Shown piece after piece: positions 35,401-50,100 of a stretch of DNA of 64,000 nucleotides; positions within the stretch are counted from its first letter, which is position 1; each line of letters begins with the position of its first letter. Made by a program: the position numbers and the translations under genes. The stretch lies in contig NW_027478438.1 of assembly GCF_051014685.1 (NCBI RefSeq), positions 1,240,001-1,304,000 on the forward strand. The letters are read 5' to 3'. This DNA is from Ptiloglossa arizonensis (lineage: Eukaryota; Arthropoda; Insecta; Hymenoptera; Colletidae). The notes below the pieces were generated by a model. The model was not told the DNA's origin and did no database searches. It worked only from the letters and a program-made list of their open reading frames with translations.

Positions 35401-38250
35401 AGTTTGAAGTTAAGGAATGGTTGAGAAACCATCAAAATTTTCCCAATTCTGATACTCGAAACCAATAACTGGAATGGTCTTGGGGAAATGTACACATACC
35501 GTTGTAATCGGGCGAGTTTCTACTTTCAGATGCAACAGGAATTTCTCGAGTTCGTCAATCGGTTCGCGAGATATGGGAGTTTGAAGTTAAGGAATGGTTG
35601 AGAAACCATCAAAATTTTCGCAAGTCTGATACTCGAAACCAATAACTACAATGGCCTAGGGGAAGAATACACATACCGTTGTAATCGGGCGAGTTTCTGC
35701 TTTCAGATGCAACAGGAATTTCTCGAGTTCGTCAATCGGTTCGCGAGATATGGGAGTTTGAAGTTAAGGAATGGTTGAGAAACCATCATAATTTTCGCAA
35801 GTCTGATACTCGAAATCAATAACTACTATGGCCTAGGGCAAAAATACACATACCGTTGTAATCGGGCGAGTTTCTGCTTTCAGATTCAACAGGAATTACT
35901 CGAGTTCGTCAATCCGGTCGCGAGGTGAGGGAGTTTGAAGTTAAGGAATGGTTGAGAAACCATCAAAATTTTCCCAATTCTGATACTCGAAACCAATAAC
36001 TGGAATGGTCTTAGGGAAATGTACACATACCGTTGTAATCGGGCGAGTTTCTACTTTCAGATGCAACAGGAATTTCTCGAGTTCGTCAATCGGTTCGCGA
36101 GATATGGGAGTTTGAAGTTAAGGAATGGTTGTGAAACCATCAAAATTTTCGGAATCTGATACTCGAAACCAATAACTACTATGATCTAGGGTAAAGCACA
36201 CATACCGTTGTAATCGGGCGAGTTTCTGCTTTCAGATGCAACAGGAATTTCTCGAGTTCGTCCATCCTTTCGCGAGATATGGGAGTTTGAAGTTAAGGAA
36301 TGGTTGAGAAACCATCAAAATTTTCGGAATCTGAAACTCGAAACCAATAACTACTATGATCTAGGGTAAAGCACACATACCGTTGTAATCGGGCGAGTTT
36401 CTGCTTTCAGATGCAACAGGAATTACTCGAGTTCGTCAATCCTTTCGCGCGATATGGGAGTTTGAAGTTAAGGAATGGTTGAGAAACCATCAAAATTTTC
36501 GCCAGTGAGATACTCGAAACCAATAACTACTATGGTCTAGGGCAAAAATACACATACCGTTGTAATCGGGCGAGTTTCTGCTTTAAGATTCAACAGGAAT
36601 TTCCCGAGTTCGTCAATCCGTTCGCGAGGTATGGGAGTTGGAAGTAAAGGAATGGTTGAGAAACCATCAAAATTTTCGCATGTCTGACACTCGAAACCAA
36701 TAACTGGAATGGCCGAGGGGAAAAGCACACTTACCGTTGTAATCGGGCGAGTTTCTACTTTCAGACGCAACAGGAATTTCTCGAGTTCGTCAATCCGTTC
36801 GCGAGGTATGGGAGTTGGAAGTAAAGGAATGGTTGAGAAACCATCAAAATTTTCGCAAGTCTGATACTCGAAACCAATAACTGGAATGGCCTAGGGTAAA
36901 AGTACGCACACCGTTGTAATCGGGCGAGTTTCTGCTTCCAGATTCAACAGGAATTACTCAAGTTCGTCAATCCGTTCGCGAGATATGCGAGTTTGAAGTT
37001 AAGGAATGGTTGAGAAACCATCAAAATTTTCGCAAGTCTGATACTCGAAACCAATAACTGCAATGGCCTAGGGGAAAAATACACATACCGTTGTAATCGG
37101 GCGAGTTTCTGCTTTCAGATGCGTCAGGAATTTCTCGAGTTCGACAATCCGTTCGCAAAATATCGGAGTTTGAAGTTAAGGAATGGTTGAGAAACCATCA
37201 AAATATTCGCAAGTCTGATAGTCGAAACCAATAACTGGAATGGCCTAGGGGAAAAGTACACACAACATTGTAATCGGGCGAGCTCTGACTTCAGATGCAA
37301 CAGGAATTTCTCGAGTTCATCAATCCGTTGGCGAGATATGGGAGTTGGAAGTAAAGGATTGGTTGAGAAACCATCAAAATTTTCGCATGTCTGACACTCG
37401 AAACCAATAACTGGAATGTCCGAGGGGAAAAGCACACTTACCGTTGTAATCGGGCGAGTTTCTACTTTCAGACGCAACAGGAATTTCTCGAGTTCGTCAA
37501 TCCGTTCGCGAGATATGGGAGGTAGAAATTAAGGAATGGCTGAGAAGCCATTAAAGTTTTCGCAAGTCTGATACTCGAAACCAATAACTACTATGGTCTA
37601 CAGCAAAAATACACATACCGTTGTAATCGGGCGGGTTTCTACTTTCAGATGCAACAGGAATTTCTCGAGTTCGCCTATCGATTCGCGAGATATGGGAGTC
37701 TGAAGTTAAGGAATGGTTGAGAAACCATCAAAATTTTCGCAAATATGATACTCGAAACCAATAACTGGAATGGCCTAGGGGAAATGTACACACACCATTG
37801 TAATCGGGCGAGTTGCTGCCTTCAGATGCAACAGGAATTTCTCGAGTTCGTCAAACGGTTCGCGAGATATGGGAGTTTGAAGTTAAGGAATGGTTGAGAG
37901 ACCATCAAAATTTTCGCAAGTCTGATACTCGAAATCAATAACTACTATGGCCTAGACCAAAAATACACATACCGTTGTAATCGGGCGAGTTTCTGCTTTC
38001 AGATTCAACAGGTATTACTCGAGTTCGTCAATCCGCTCGCGAGATATGGGAGTTTGAAGTTAAGGAATGGTTGAGAAACCATCAAAATTTTCGGAATCTG
38101 ATACTCGAAACCAATAACTGGAATGGTCTTGGGGAAATGTACACATACCGTTGTAATCGGGCGAGATCCTACTTTCTGATGCAACAGGAATTTCTCGAGT
38201 TCGTCAATTGGTTCGCGAGGTATGGGAGTTTGATGTTAAGGAATGGTTGA
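32460..38250 (+). repeat. Large satellite segmental duplication, copy 2
   Basis: Second copy of 25410-31010. Offset changes of whole monomers show monomer gains or losses between copies rather than base-level indels. The 117-codon minus-strand frame at 37124-37477 differs from its mate at 30068-30421 by three residues, giving a rough measure of divergence. Confidence 0.75.
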
Positions 38251-41200
38251 GAAACCATCAAAATTTTCGCAAGTCTGATACCCGAAACCAATAACTGGAA
38301 TGGCCTAGGGGAAAAGTACACACACCATTGTAATCGGGCAAGTTTCTACTTTCAGATGCAACAGGAATTCCTCGAGTTCGTCAATCCTTTCGCGAGATAT
38401 GGGAGCTTGAAGTTAAGGAATGGTTGAGAAACCATCAAAATTTGCGGAAGCTGATACTCGAAACCAATAACTACTATGGTCTAGGGCAAAAATACACATA
38501 CCGATGTAATCGGGCGAGTTTCTGCTTTCAGATGCAACAGGAATATCTCGAGTTCCTCAATCCGTTTGCGAGATATGGGAATTTGAAGTAACGGAATGGT
38601 TGAGAAACCATCAAAATTTTCGGAATCTGATACTCGAAACCAATAACTGGAATGGTCTTGGGGAAATGTACACATACCGTTGTAATCGGGCGAGATCCTA
38701 CTTTCTGATGCAACAGGAATTTCTCGAGTTCGTCAATCGGTTCGCGAGGTATTGGAGTTTGATGTTGAGGAATGGTTGAGAAACCATCAAAATTATCGCA
38801 AGTCTGATACTCGAAATCAATAACTACTATGGCCTAGAGCAAAAATACACATACCGTTGTAATCGGGCGAGTTTCTGCTTTCAGATTCAACAGGAATTAC
38901 TCGAGTCCGTCAATCCGTTCGCGAGATATGGGAGTTTGAAGTTAAGGAATGGTTGAGAAGCCATCAAAATTTGCGGAACCTGATACTCGAAACCAATGAC
39001 TACTATGGTCTAGGGCAAAAATACACATACCGCTGTAATCGGGCGAGTTTCTGCTTTCAGATTCAACAGGAATTACTCGAAATCGTCAATCCGTTCGCGA
39101 GATATGGGTGTTTGAAGTTAAGGAATGGTTGAGAAAGCATCAAAATTTTCGGAATCTGATAATCGAAACCAATGACTATTACGGTCTAGGGCAAAGATAC
39201 ACATACCGCTGTAATCGGGCGAGTTTCTGCTTTCGGATGCAACAGGAATTTCTCGAGTTCGTCAATCCTTTCGCGAGATATGGGAGTTTGAAGTTAAGGA
39301 ATGGTTGAGAAACCATCATAATTTTCGCCAGTTTGATACTTGAAACCAATAACTGGCATGGCCTAGGGGAAAAGTACACATACCGTTGTAATCGGGCCAG
39401 TTTCTGCTTTCAGATTCAACAGGAATTACTCGAGTTCGTCAATCCGTTCGCGAGATATGGGAGGTAGAAATTAAGGAATGGCTGAGAAGCCATTAAAGTT
39501 TTCGCAAGTCTGACACTCGAAACCAATAACTGGAATGCCCTAGGGGAAAAGTACACACACCGTTGTAATCGGGCGAGTTTCTGCTTTCAGATTCAACAGG
39601 AATTTTTCGAGTTCGTCAATCCGTTCGCGAGATATGGGAGTTGGAAGTAAAGGAATGGTTGAGAAACCATCAAAATTTTCGCACGTCTGACACTCGAAAC
39701 CAATAACTGGAAAAGCCTAGGGGAAAAGCACACCTACCGTTGTAATCGGGCGAGTTTCTACTTTCAGACGCAACAGGAATTTCTCGAGTTCGTCAATCCG
39801 TTCGCGAGATATGGGAGGTAGAAATTAAGGAATGGCTGAGAAGCCATTAAAGTTTTCGCAAGTCTGATACTCGAAACCAATAACTACTATGGTCTACAGC
39901 AAAAATACACATACCGTTGTAATCGGGCGGGTTTCTACTTTCAGATGCAACAGGAATTTCTCGAGTTCGTCAATCGGTTCGCGAGATATGGGAGTCTGAA
40001 GTTAAGGAATGGTTGAGAAACCATCAAAATTTTCGCAAATCTGATACTCGAAACCAATAACTGGAATGGCCTAGGGGAAATGTACACACACCTTTGTAAT
40101 CGGGCGAGTTGCTTCCTTCAGATGCAACAGGAATTTCTCGAGTTCGTCAAACGGTTCGCGAGATATGGGAGTTTGAAGTTAAGGAATGGTTGAGAGACCA
40201 TCAAAATTTTCGCAAGTCTGATACTCGAAATCAATAACTACTATGGCCTAGAGCAAAAATACACATACCGTTGTAATCGGGCGAGTTTCTGCTTTCAGAT
40301 TCAACTGGTATTACTCGAGTTCGTCAATCCGCTCGCGAGATATGGGAGTTTGAAGTTAAGGAATGGTTGAGAAACCATCAAAATTTTCGGAATCTGATAC
40401 TCGAAACCAATAACTGGAATGGTCTTGGGGAAATGTACACATACCGTTGTAATCGGGCGAGATCCTACTTTCTGATGCAACAGGAATTTCTCGAGTTCGT
40501 CAATCGGTTCGCGAGGTATGGGAGTTTGATGTTGAGGAATGGTTGAGAAGCCATTAAAGTATTCGCAAGTCTGATACTCGAAACCAATAACTACTATGGT
40601 CTACAGCAAAAATACACATACCGTTGTTATCGGACGAGTTTCTGCTTTCAGATGCAACAGGAATTTCTCGAATTCGACAATCGGTTCGCGTGATATGGGA
40701 GTTTGAAGTTAAGGACTGGTTGAGAGACCATTAAAATTTTCGCAAGTCTGATACTCGAAACCAATAACTGGAATGCCCTAGGGGAAAAGTACGCACACCG
40801 TTGTAATCGGGCAGGTTTCTGCTTTCAGATGCAACAGGAATTTCTCGAGTTCGTCAATCCTTACGCGAGATATGGGAGTTTGAAGTTAAGGAATGGTTGA
40901 GAAACCATAAATATTTGCGGAATCTGATACTCGAAACCAATAACTACTACGGCTAAAGGCAAAAATACACATACCGTTGTAATCGGGCTAGTTTCTGCTT
41001 TCTGATGCAACAAGAATTTCTCGTGTTCGTCAATCCGTCCGCGAGATATAGGAGTTTGAAGTTAAGGACTGGTTGAGAGACCATTAAAATTTTCGCATAT
41101 CTGACACTCGAAACCAGTAACTGGAATGGCCTAGGGGAAAAGCACACCTACCGTTGTAATCGGGCGAGTTTCTACTTTCAGACGCAACAGGTATTTCTGG

Positions 41201-44170
41201 AGTTCGTCAATCCGTTCGCGAGATATGGGAGGTAGAAGTTAAGGAATGGCTGAGGAGCCATTAAAGTTTTCGCAAGTCTGATACTCGAAACCAATAACTA
41301 CTATGGTCTACAGCAAAAGTACACATACCGTTGTAATCGGGCGGGTTTCTAATTTCAGATGCAACAGGAATTTCTCGAGTTTGTCAATCGGTTCGCGAGA
41401 TATGGGTGTCTGAAGTTAAGGAATGGTTGAGAAACCATCAAAATTTTCGCAAATCTGATACTCGAAACCAATAACTGGAATGGCCTAGGGGAAAAGTACG
41501 CACACCGTTGTAACCGGGCAAGTTTCTCCTTTCAGATGCAACAGGAATTTCTCGTGTTCGTCAATCCTTACGCGAGATATGGGAGTTTGAAGTTAAGAAA
41601 TGGTTGAGAATCCATAAAAATTTGCGGAATCTGATACTCGAAACCAATAACTACTTTGGTTTAGGGCAAAAATACACATACCGTTGTAATCGGGCGAGAT
41701 CCTACTTTCTGATGCAACAGGAATTTCTCGAGTTCGTCAATCGGTTCGCGAGGTATGGGAGTTTGAAGTTAAGGAATGGTCGAGAAACCATTAAAGTTTT
41801 CGCAAGTCTGATACTCGAAACCACTAACTACTTTGGTATACAGCAAAAATACACGTACCGTTGTAATCGGGCGAGTTTCTACTTTCAGATTCAACAGGAA
41901 TTTCTCGAGTTCATCAATCCGTTCGCGAGAGATGGGAGTTTGAAGTTAAGGAATGGTTGACAAACCATCAAAATTTTCGGAATCTGATACTAGAAACCAA
42001 TAACTGGAATGGTCTTGGGGAAATGTACACATACCGTTGTAATCGGGCGAGATCCTACTTTCTGATGCAACAGGAATTTCTCGAGTTCGTCAATCGGTTC
42101 GCGAGGTATGGGAGTTTGATGTTGAGGAATGGTTGAGAAACCATTAAAGTATTCGCAAGTCTGATACTCGAAACCAATAACTACTATGGTCTACAGCAAA
42201 AATACACATACCGTTGTTATCGGACGAGTTTCTGCTTTCAGATGCAACAGGAATTTCTCGAATTCGACAATCGGTTCGCGTGATATGGGAGTTTGAAGTT
42301 AAGGACTGGTTGAGAGACCATTAAAATTTTCGCAAGTCTGATACTCGAAACCAATAACTGGAATGCCCTAGGGGAAAAGTACACACACCGTTGTAATCGG
42401 GCGAGTTTCTAATTTCAGATTCAACAGGAATTTTTCGAGTTCGTCAATCCGTTCGCGAGATATGGGAGTTGGAAGTAAAGGAATGGTTGAGAAACCATCA
42501 AAATTTTCGCATGTCTGACACTCGAAGCCAATAACTGGAATGGCCTAGGGGAAAAGCACACCTACCGTTGTAATCGGGCGAGTTTCTACTTTCAGACGCA
42601 ACAGGAATTTCTGGAGTTCGTCAATCCGTTCGCGAGATATGGGAGGTAGAAGCTAAGGAATGGCTGAGAAGCCATTAAAGTTTTCGCAAGTCTGATACTC
42701 GAAACCAATAACTACTATGGTCTACAGCAAAAGTACACATACCGTTGTAATCGGGCGGGTTTCTACTTTCAGATTCAACAGGAATTTCTCGAGTTCATCA
42801 ATCCGTTCGCGAGAGATGGGAGTTTGAAGTTAAGGAATGGTTGAGAAACCATCAAAATTTTCGGAATCTGATACTCGAAACCAATAACTGGAATGGTCTT
42901 GGGGAAATGTACACATACCGTTGTAATCGGGCGAGATCCTACTTTCTGATGCAACAAGAATTTCTCGTGTTCGTCAATCCGTCCGCGAGATATAGGAGTT
43001 TGAAGTTAAGGAGTGGTTGAGAAACCATCAATATTTTCGCAAGTCTGATACTCGAAACCAATACCTGGATTGGCCTAGGGGAAAAGTACACATACCGTTG
43101 TAATCGGGCCAGTTTCTGTTTTCAGATTCAACAGGAATTACTCGAGTTCGTCAATCCGTTCGCGAGGTAAGGGAGTTTGAAGTTAAGGAATGGCTGAGAA
43201 GCCATTAAAGTATTCGCAAGTCTCATACTCGAAACCAATAACTACTATGGTCTACAGCAAAAATACACATACCGTTGTTATCGGGCGAGTTTCTGCTTTC
43301 AGATTCAACAGGAATTTTTCGAGTTCGTCAATCTGTTCGCGAGATATGGGAGTTGGAAGTAAAGGAATGGTTGAGACACCATCAAAATTTTCGCATGTCT
43401 GACACTCGAAACCAGTAACTGGAATGGCCTAGGGGAAAAGCACACCTACCGTAGTAATCGGGCGAGTTTCTACTTTCAGACGCAACAGGAATTTCTGGAG
43501 TTCGTCAATCCGTTCGCGAGATATGGGAGGTAGAAGTTAAGGAATGGCTGAGAAGCCATTAAAGTTTTCGCAAGTCTGATACTCGAAACCAATAACTACT
43601 ATGGTCTACAGCAAAAGTACACATACCGTTGTAATCGGGCGGGTTTCTACTTTCAGATGCAACAGGAATTTCTCGAGTTTGTCAATCGGTTCGCGAGATA
43701 TGGGAGTCTGAAGTTAAGGAATGGTTGAGAAACCATCAAAATTTTCGCAAATCTGATACTCGAAACCAATAACTGGAATGGCCTAGGGGAAATGAACACA
43801 CACCATTGTAATCGGGCGAGTTGCTGCCTTCAGATGCAACAGGAATTTCTCGAGTTCGTCAAACGGTTCGCGAGATATGGGAGTTTGAAGTTAAGGAATG
43901 GTTGAGAGACCATTAAAATTTTCGCAATTCTGATACTCGAAACCATTAACTGGATTGGCCTAGGGGAAAAGTACACACACCATTGTAATCGGGCGAGTTT
44001 CTGCCTTCAGATGCTACAGGAATTTCTCGAGTTCGTCAAACGGTTCGCGAGATATGGGAGTTTGAAGTTAAGGAATGGGTGAGAAACCATCATAATTTTC
44101 GAGAGTCTGATACTCGAAACCAATAACTGGAATGGCCTAGGGGAAAAGTACGCACACCGTTGTAACCGGG
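38250..44170 (+). repeat. Satellite block with irregular 5-, 8- and 9-monomer repeats
   Basis: The monomer marker CACCTACCGT occurs at 39731, 41145, 42559 and 43443, spacings of 1,414, 1,414 and 884 bp (8, 8 and 5 monomers). The GATCCTACTT monomer at 40461 recurs at 42051 (1,590 bp, 9 monomers). This is where the TGGCTGAGAAGCCA dyad variant is concentrated. Higher-order structure is present but scrambled. Confidence 0.65.
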
Positions 44171-47100
44171 CAAGTTTTTCCTTTCAGATGCAACAGGAAT
44201 TTCTCGTGTTCGTCAATCCTTACGCGAGATATGGGAGTTTGAAGTTAAGAAATGGTTGAGAATCCATGAAAATTTGCGGAATCTGATACTCGAAACCAAT
44301 AACTACTATGGTTTAGGGCAAAAATACACATACCGTTGTAATCGGGCGAGATTCTACTTTCAGATTCAAAAGGAATTTCTCGAGTTCGTCAATCCGTTCG
44401 CGAGATATGGGAGTTTGAAGTTAAGGAATGGTTGAGAAACCATCAAAATTTTCGCAAGTCTGATACCCGAAACCAATAACTACTATGGCCTAAGGCAAAA
44501 ATACGCATACCGTTGTAATCGGGCGAGTTTCTGCTTTCAGATGCAACAGGAATTTCTCGAGTTTGTCAATCTGTTCGCGAGATATGGGAGTTTGAAGTTA
44601 AGGAATGGTTGAGAAACCATCAAAATTTGCGGAATCTGATACTCGAAACCAATAACTACTATGGTCCAGGGCAAAAATACACATACCGCTGTAATCGGGC
44701 GAGTTTCTGCTTTCAGATTCAACAGGAATTACTCGAGTTCGTCAATCCGCTCGCGAGATATGGGAGTTTGAAGTTAAGGAAAGGTTGAGAAACCATCAAA
44801 ATTTTCGGAATCTGATACTCGAAACCAATAACTGGAACGGCCTTGGGGAAATGTACACATACCGTTGTAATCGGGCGAGATCCTACTTTCTGATGCAACA
44901 GGAATTTCTCGAGTTCGTCAATCGGTTCGCGAGGTATGGGAGTTTGATGTTGAGGAATGGTTGAGAAACCATCAAAATTTTCGCAAGTCTGATACTCGAA
45001 ATCAATAACTACTATGGCCTAGAGCAAAAATACACATACCGTTGTAATCGGGCGAGTTTCTGCTTTCAGATTCAACAGGAATTACTCGAGTTCGTCAGTC
45101 CGCTCGCGAGATATGGGAGTTTGAATTTAAGGACTGGTTGAGACACCATCAAAATTTTCGGAATCTGATACGCGAAACCAATGACTGGAATGGTCTTCGG
45201 GAAATGTACACATACCGTTGTAATCGGGCGAGTTTCTACTTTCAGATGCAACAGGAATTTCTCGAGTTCTTCAATCGGTTCGCGAGATGACGGAGTTTGA
45301 AGGTAAGGAATGGTTGAGAAACCATCAAAATTTTCGCAAGTCTGATACTCGAAATCAATAACTACTATGACCTAGGGCAAAAATACACATACCGTTGTAA
45401 TCGGGCGAGTTCCTGCTTTCAGATTCAACAGGAATTTCTGGAGTTCGTCATTCTGTTCGCGAGGTATGGGAGTTTGAAGTTAAGGAATGGTTGAGAAACC
45501 ATCAAAATTTTCCCAATTCTGATACTCGAAACCAATAACTGGAATGGTCTTGGGGAAATGTACACATACCGTTGTAATCGGGCGAGTTTCTACTTTCAGA
45601 TGCAACAGGAATTTCTCGATTTCCTCAATCCGTTCGCGAGATACGGGAGTTTGAAGTCAAGGAATGGTTGAGAAACCATCATAATTTTCGCAAGTCTGAT
45701 ACTCGGAACCAATAACTACTATGGCCTAGTGAAAAAATACACATACCGTTGCAATCGGGCTAGTTTCTGATTTCAGATTCAACAGGAATTTCTCGAGTTC
45801 GTCAATCCGTTCGCGAGATATGGGAGTTTGAAGTTAAGGAATGGTTGAGAAACCATCAAAATTTTCGGAATCTGATACTCGATACCAATAACTACTATGA
45901 TCTAGGGTAAAGCACACATACCGTTGTAATCGGGCGAGTTTCTGCTTTCAGATGAAACAGGAATTTCTCGAGTTCGTCAATCCGTTCGCGAGATATGGGA
46001 GTTTGATGTTAAGGAATGGTTGAGAAACCATCAAAGTTTTCGCAAGTCAAATACTCGAAACCAATAACTGCTATGGTCTAGGGCAAAAATGCAGATACCG
46101 TTGTAATCGGGCAAGTTTCTACTTTCAGATGCAACAGGAATTTCTCGATTTCCTCAATCCGTTCGCGAGATACGGGTGTTTGAAGTTAAGGAATGGTTGA
46201 GAAACCATCATAATTTTCGCAAGTGTGATACTCGAAACCAATAACTGGAACGGCCTTGGGGAAAAGTACATACACCATTGTAATCGGGCGAGTTTCTACT
46301 TTCAGATGCAACAGGAATTTCTCGATCTCGTCAATCCGTTCGCGAGATATGGGAGTTTGAAGTTAAGGAATGGTTGAGAAACCATCATAATTTTCGCAAG
46401 TCTGATACTCGAAACCAATAACTGGAATGGCCTTGGGGAAAAGTACACACACCATTGTAATCGGGCGAGTTTCTGCCTTCAGATTCAACAGGAATTACTC
46501 GAGTTCGTCAATCCGTTCGCGAGATATGGGAGTTTGAAGTTAAGGAATGGTTGAGAAACCATCAAAATTTTCGGAATCTGGTACTCGAAACCAATAACTA
46601 CTATGGTCTAGGGCAAAAATACACATACCGTTGTAATCGGGCGAGGTTCTGCTTTCAGATTCAAGAGGAATTTCTCGAGCTCGTCAATCCGTTCGCGAGA
46701 TATGGGAGTTTGAAGTTAAGGAATGGTTGAGAAACCATCAAAATTTTCGGAATCTGATACTCGAAACCAATAACTGGAACGGTCTTGGGGAAATGTACAC
46801 ATACCGTTGTAATCGGGCGAGATCCTACTTTCTGATGCAACAGGAATTTCTCGAGTTCGTCAATCGGTTCGCGAGGTATGGGAGTTTGATGTTGAGGAAT
46901 GGTTGAGAAACCATCAAAATTTTCGCAAGTCTGATACTCGAAATCAATAACTACTATGGCCTAGAGCAAAAATACACATACCGTTGTAATCGGGCGAGTT
47001 TCTGCTTTCAGATTCAACAGGAATTACTCGAGTTCGTCAGTCCGCTCGCGAGATATGGGAGTTTGAATTTAAGGACTGGTTGAGACACCATCAAAATTTT

Positions 47101-50100
47101 CGGAATCTGATACGCGAAACCAATGACTGGAATGGTCTTCGGGAAATGTACACATACCGTTGTAATCGGGCGAGTTTCTACTTTCAGATGCAACAGGAAT
47201 TTCTCGAGTTCTTCAATCGGTTCGCGAGATGACGGAGTTTGAAGGTAAGGAATGGTTGAGAAACCATCAAAATTTTCGCAAGTCTGATACTCGAAATCAA
47301 TAACTACTATGACCTAGGGCAAAAATACACATACCGTTGTAATCGGGCGAGTTCCTGCTTTCAGATTCAACAGGAATTTCTGGAGTTCGTCATTCTGTTC
47401 GCGAGGTATGGGAGTTTGAAGTTAAGGAATGGTTAAGAAACCATCAAAATTTTCCCAATTCTGATACTCGAAACCAATAACTGGAATGGTCTTGGGGAAA
47501 TGTACACATACCGTTGTAATCGGGCGAGTTTCTACTTTCAGATGCAACAGGAATTTCTCGATTTCCTCAATCCGTTCGCGAGATACGGGAGTTTGAAGTC
47601 AAGGAATGGTTGAGAAACCATCATAATTTTCGCAAGTCTGATACTCGGAACCAATAACTACTATGGCCTAGTGAAAAAATACACATACCGTTGCAATCGG
47701 GCTAGTTTCTGATTTCAGATTCAACAGGAATTTCTCGAGTTCGTCAATCCGTTCGCGAGATATGGGAGTTTGAAGTTAAGGAATGGTTGAGAAACCATCA
47801 AAATTTTCGGAATCTGATACTCGATACCAATAACTACTATGATCTAGGGTAAAGCACACATACCGTTGTAATCGGGCGAGTTTCTGCTTTCAGATGAAAC
47901 AGGAATTTCTCGAGTTCGTCAATCCGTTCGCGAGATATGGGAGTTTGATGTTAAGGAATGGTTGAGAAACCATCAAAGTTTTCGCAAGTCAAATACTCGA
48001 AACCAATAACTGCTATGGTCTAGGGCAAAAATGCAGATACCGTTGTAATCGGGCAAGTTTCTACTTTCAGATGCAACAGGAATTTCTCGATTTCCTCAAT
48101 CCGTTCGCGAGATACGGGTGTTTGAAGTTAAGGAATGGTTGAGAAACCATCATAATTTTCGCAAGTGTGATACTCGAAACCAATAACTGGAACGGCCTTG
48201 GGGAAAAGTACATACACCATTGTAATCGGGCGAGTTTCTACTTTCAGATGCAACAGGAATTTCTCGATCTCGCCAATCCGTTCGCGAGATATGGGAGTTT
48301 GAAGTTAAGGAATGGTTGAGAAACCATCATAATTTTCGCAAGTCTGATACTCGAAACCAATAACTGGAATGGCCTTGGGGAAAAGTACACACACCATTGT
48401 AATCGGGCGAGTTTCTGCCTTCAGATTCAACAGGAATTACTCGAGTTCGTCAATCCGTTCGCGAGATATGGGAGTTTGAAGTTAAGGAATGGTTGAGAAA
48501 CCATCAAAATTTTCGGAATCTGGTACTCGAAACCAATAACTACTATGGTCTAGGGCAAAAATACACATACCGTTGTAATCGGGCGAGGTTCTGCTTTCAG
48601 ATTCAAGAGGAATTTCTCGAGCTCGTCAATCCGTTCGCGAGATATGGGAGTTTGAAGTTAAGGAATGGTTGAGAAACCATCAAAATTTTCGCCAGTCTGA
48701 TACTCGAAACCAATAACTGGAATGGCCTAGGGGAAAAGTACGCACATCGTTGTAATCGGGCAAGTTGCTACTTTCAGATGCAACAGGAATTTTTCGAGTT
48801 CGTCAATCCGTTTGCGAGATATGGGAGTTTGAAGTTAAGGAATGGTTGAGAAACCATCAATGTTTTCGCAAGTCAAATACTCGAAACCAAAAACTGCTAT
48901 GGTCTAGGGCAAAAATACAGATACCGTTGTAATCGGTCCAGTTTCTACTTTCAGGTGCAACAGGAATCTCTCGAGTTCGTCAATCGGTTCGCGAGTCATG
49001 GGAGTTTGAATTTAAGGAATGGTTGCGAGACCATTAAAATTTTCGCAAGTCTGATACACGAAACCAACCACTGGAATGGCCTAGGGGAAACGTACACACA
49101 CCATTGTAATCGGGCGAGTTTCTGCCTTCAGATGCAACAGGAATTTCTCGAGTTCGTCAATTCGTTTGCGAGATATGGGAGTTTGAAATTAAGGAATGGT
49201 TGAGAGACCATTAAAATTTTCGCAAGTCTGATACCCGAAAAAAATAACTACTATGGTCTAGGGCAAAAATACAGATACCGTTGTAATCGGGCGAGTTTCT
49301 ACTTTCAGATGCGACGGGAATTTCTCGAGTTCGTCAATCCATTCGCGGGATATGATAGTTTGAAGTTAAGGAATGGTTGAGAAACCATCAAAGTGTTCGC
49401 AAGTCAAATACTCGAATCCAATAACAACTATGGCCAAGGTCAAAAATAGACATACCGTAGTAATCGCGCGAGTTTCTACTTTCAGATGCCACAGGAAACT
49501 CTCGAGTTCGTCAATCGGTTCGCGAGATATGGGAGTTTGAATTTAAGGAATGGTTGCGAGACCATTAAAATTTTCGCAAGTCTGATACACGAAACCAACC
49601 ACTGGAATAGCCTAGGGGAAAAGTACACACACCATTGTAATCGGGCGAGTTTCTGCTTTCAGATGCAACAGGAATTTCTCGAGTTCGTAAATCCGTTCGC
49701 GAGATATGGGAGTTTGAAGTTAAGGAATGGTTGAGAAACCATCAAAATTTTGGCAAGTCTGATACTGGAAAACAATAGCTACTATGGCCTAGGGCGAAAA
49801 TGCACATACCGTTGTAAACGGGCGAGTTTCTGCTTTCAGATGCAACAGGAATTTCTCGAGTCCATCAATCCGCTCGCGAGATATGGCAGTTTGAATTAAG
49901 GAATGGTTGAGAGACCATTAAAATTTTCGCAAGTGTGATACTCGAAACCAATAACTGGAATGGCCTTGGGGAAATGTACACACACCATTGTAATCGGGCG
50001 TGTTTCTGCCTTCAGATGCAACAGGAATTTCTCCAGTTCGTCAATCGGTTCGCGAGATATGGGAGTTTGAAATTAAGGAATGGTTGAGAGACCATTAAAA

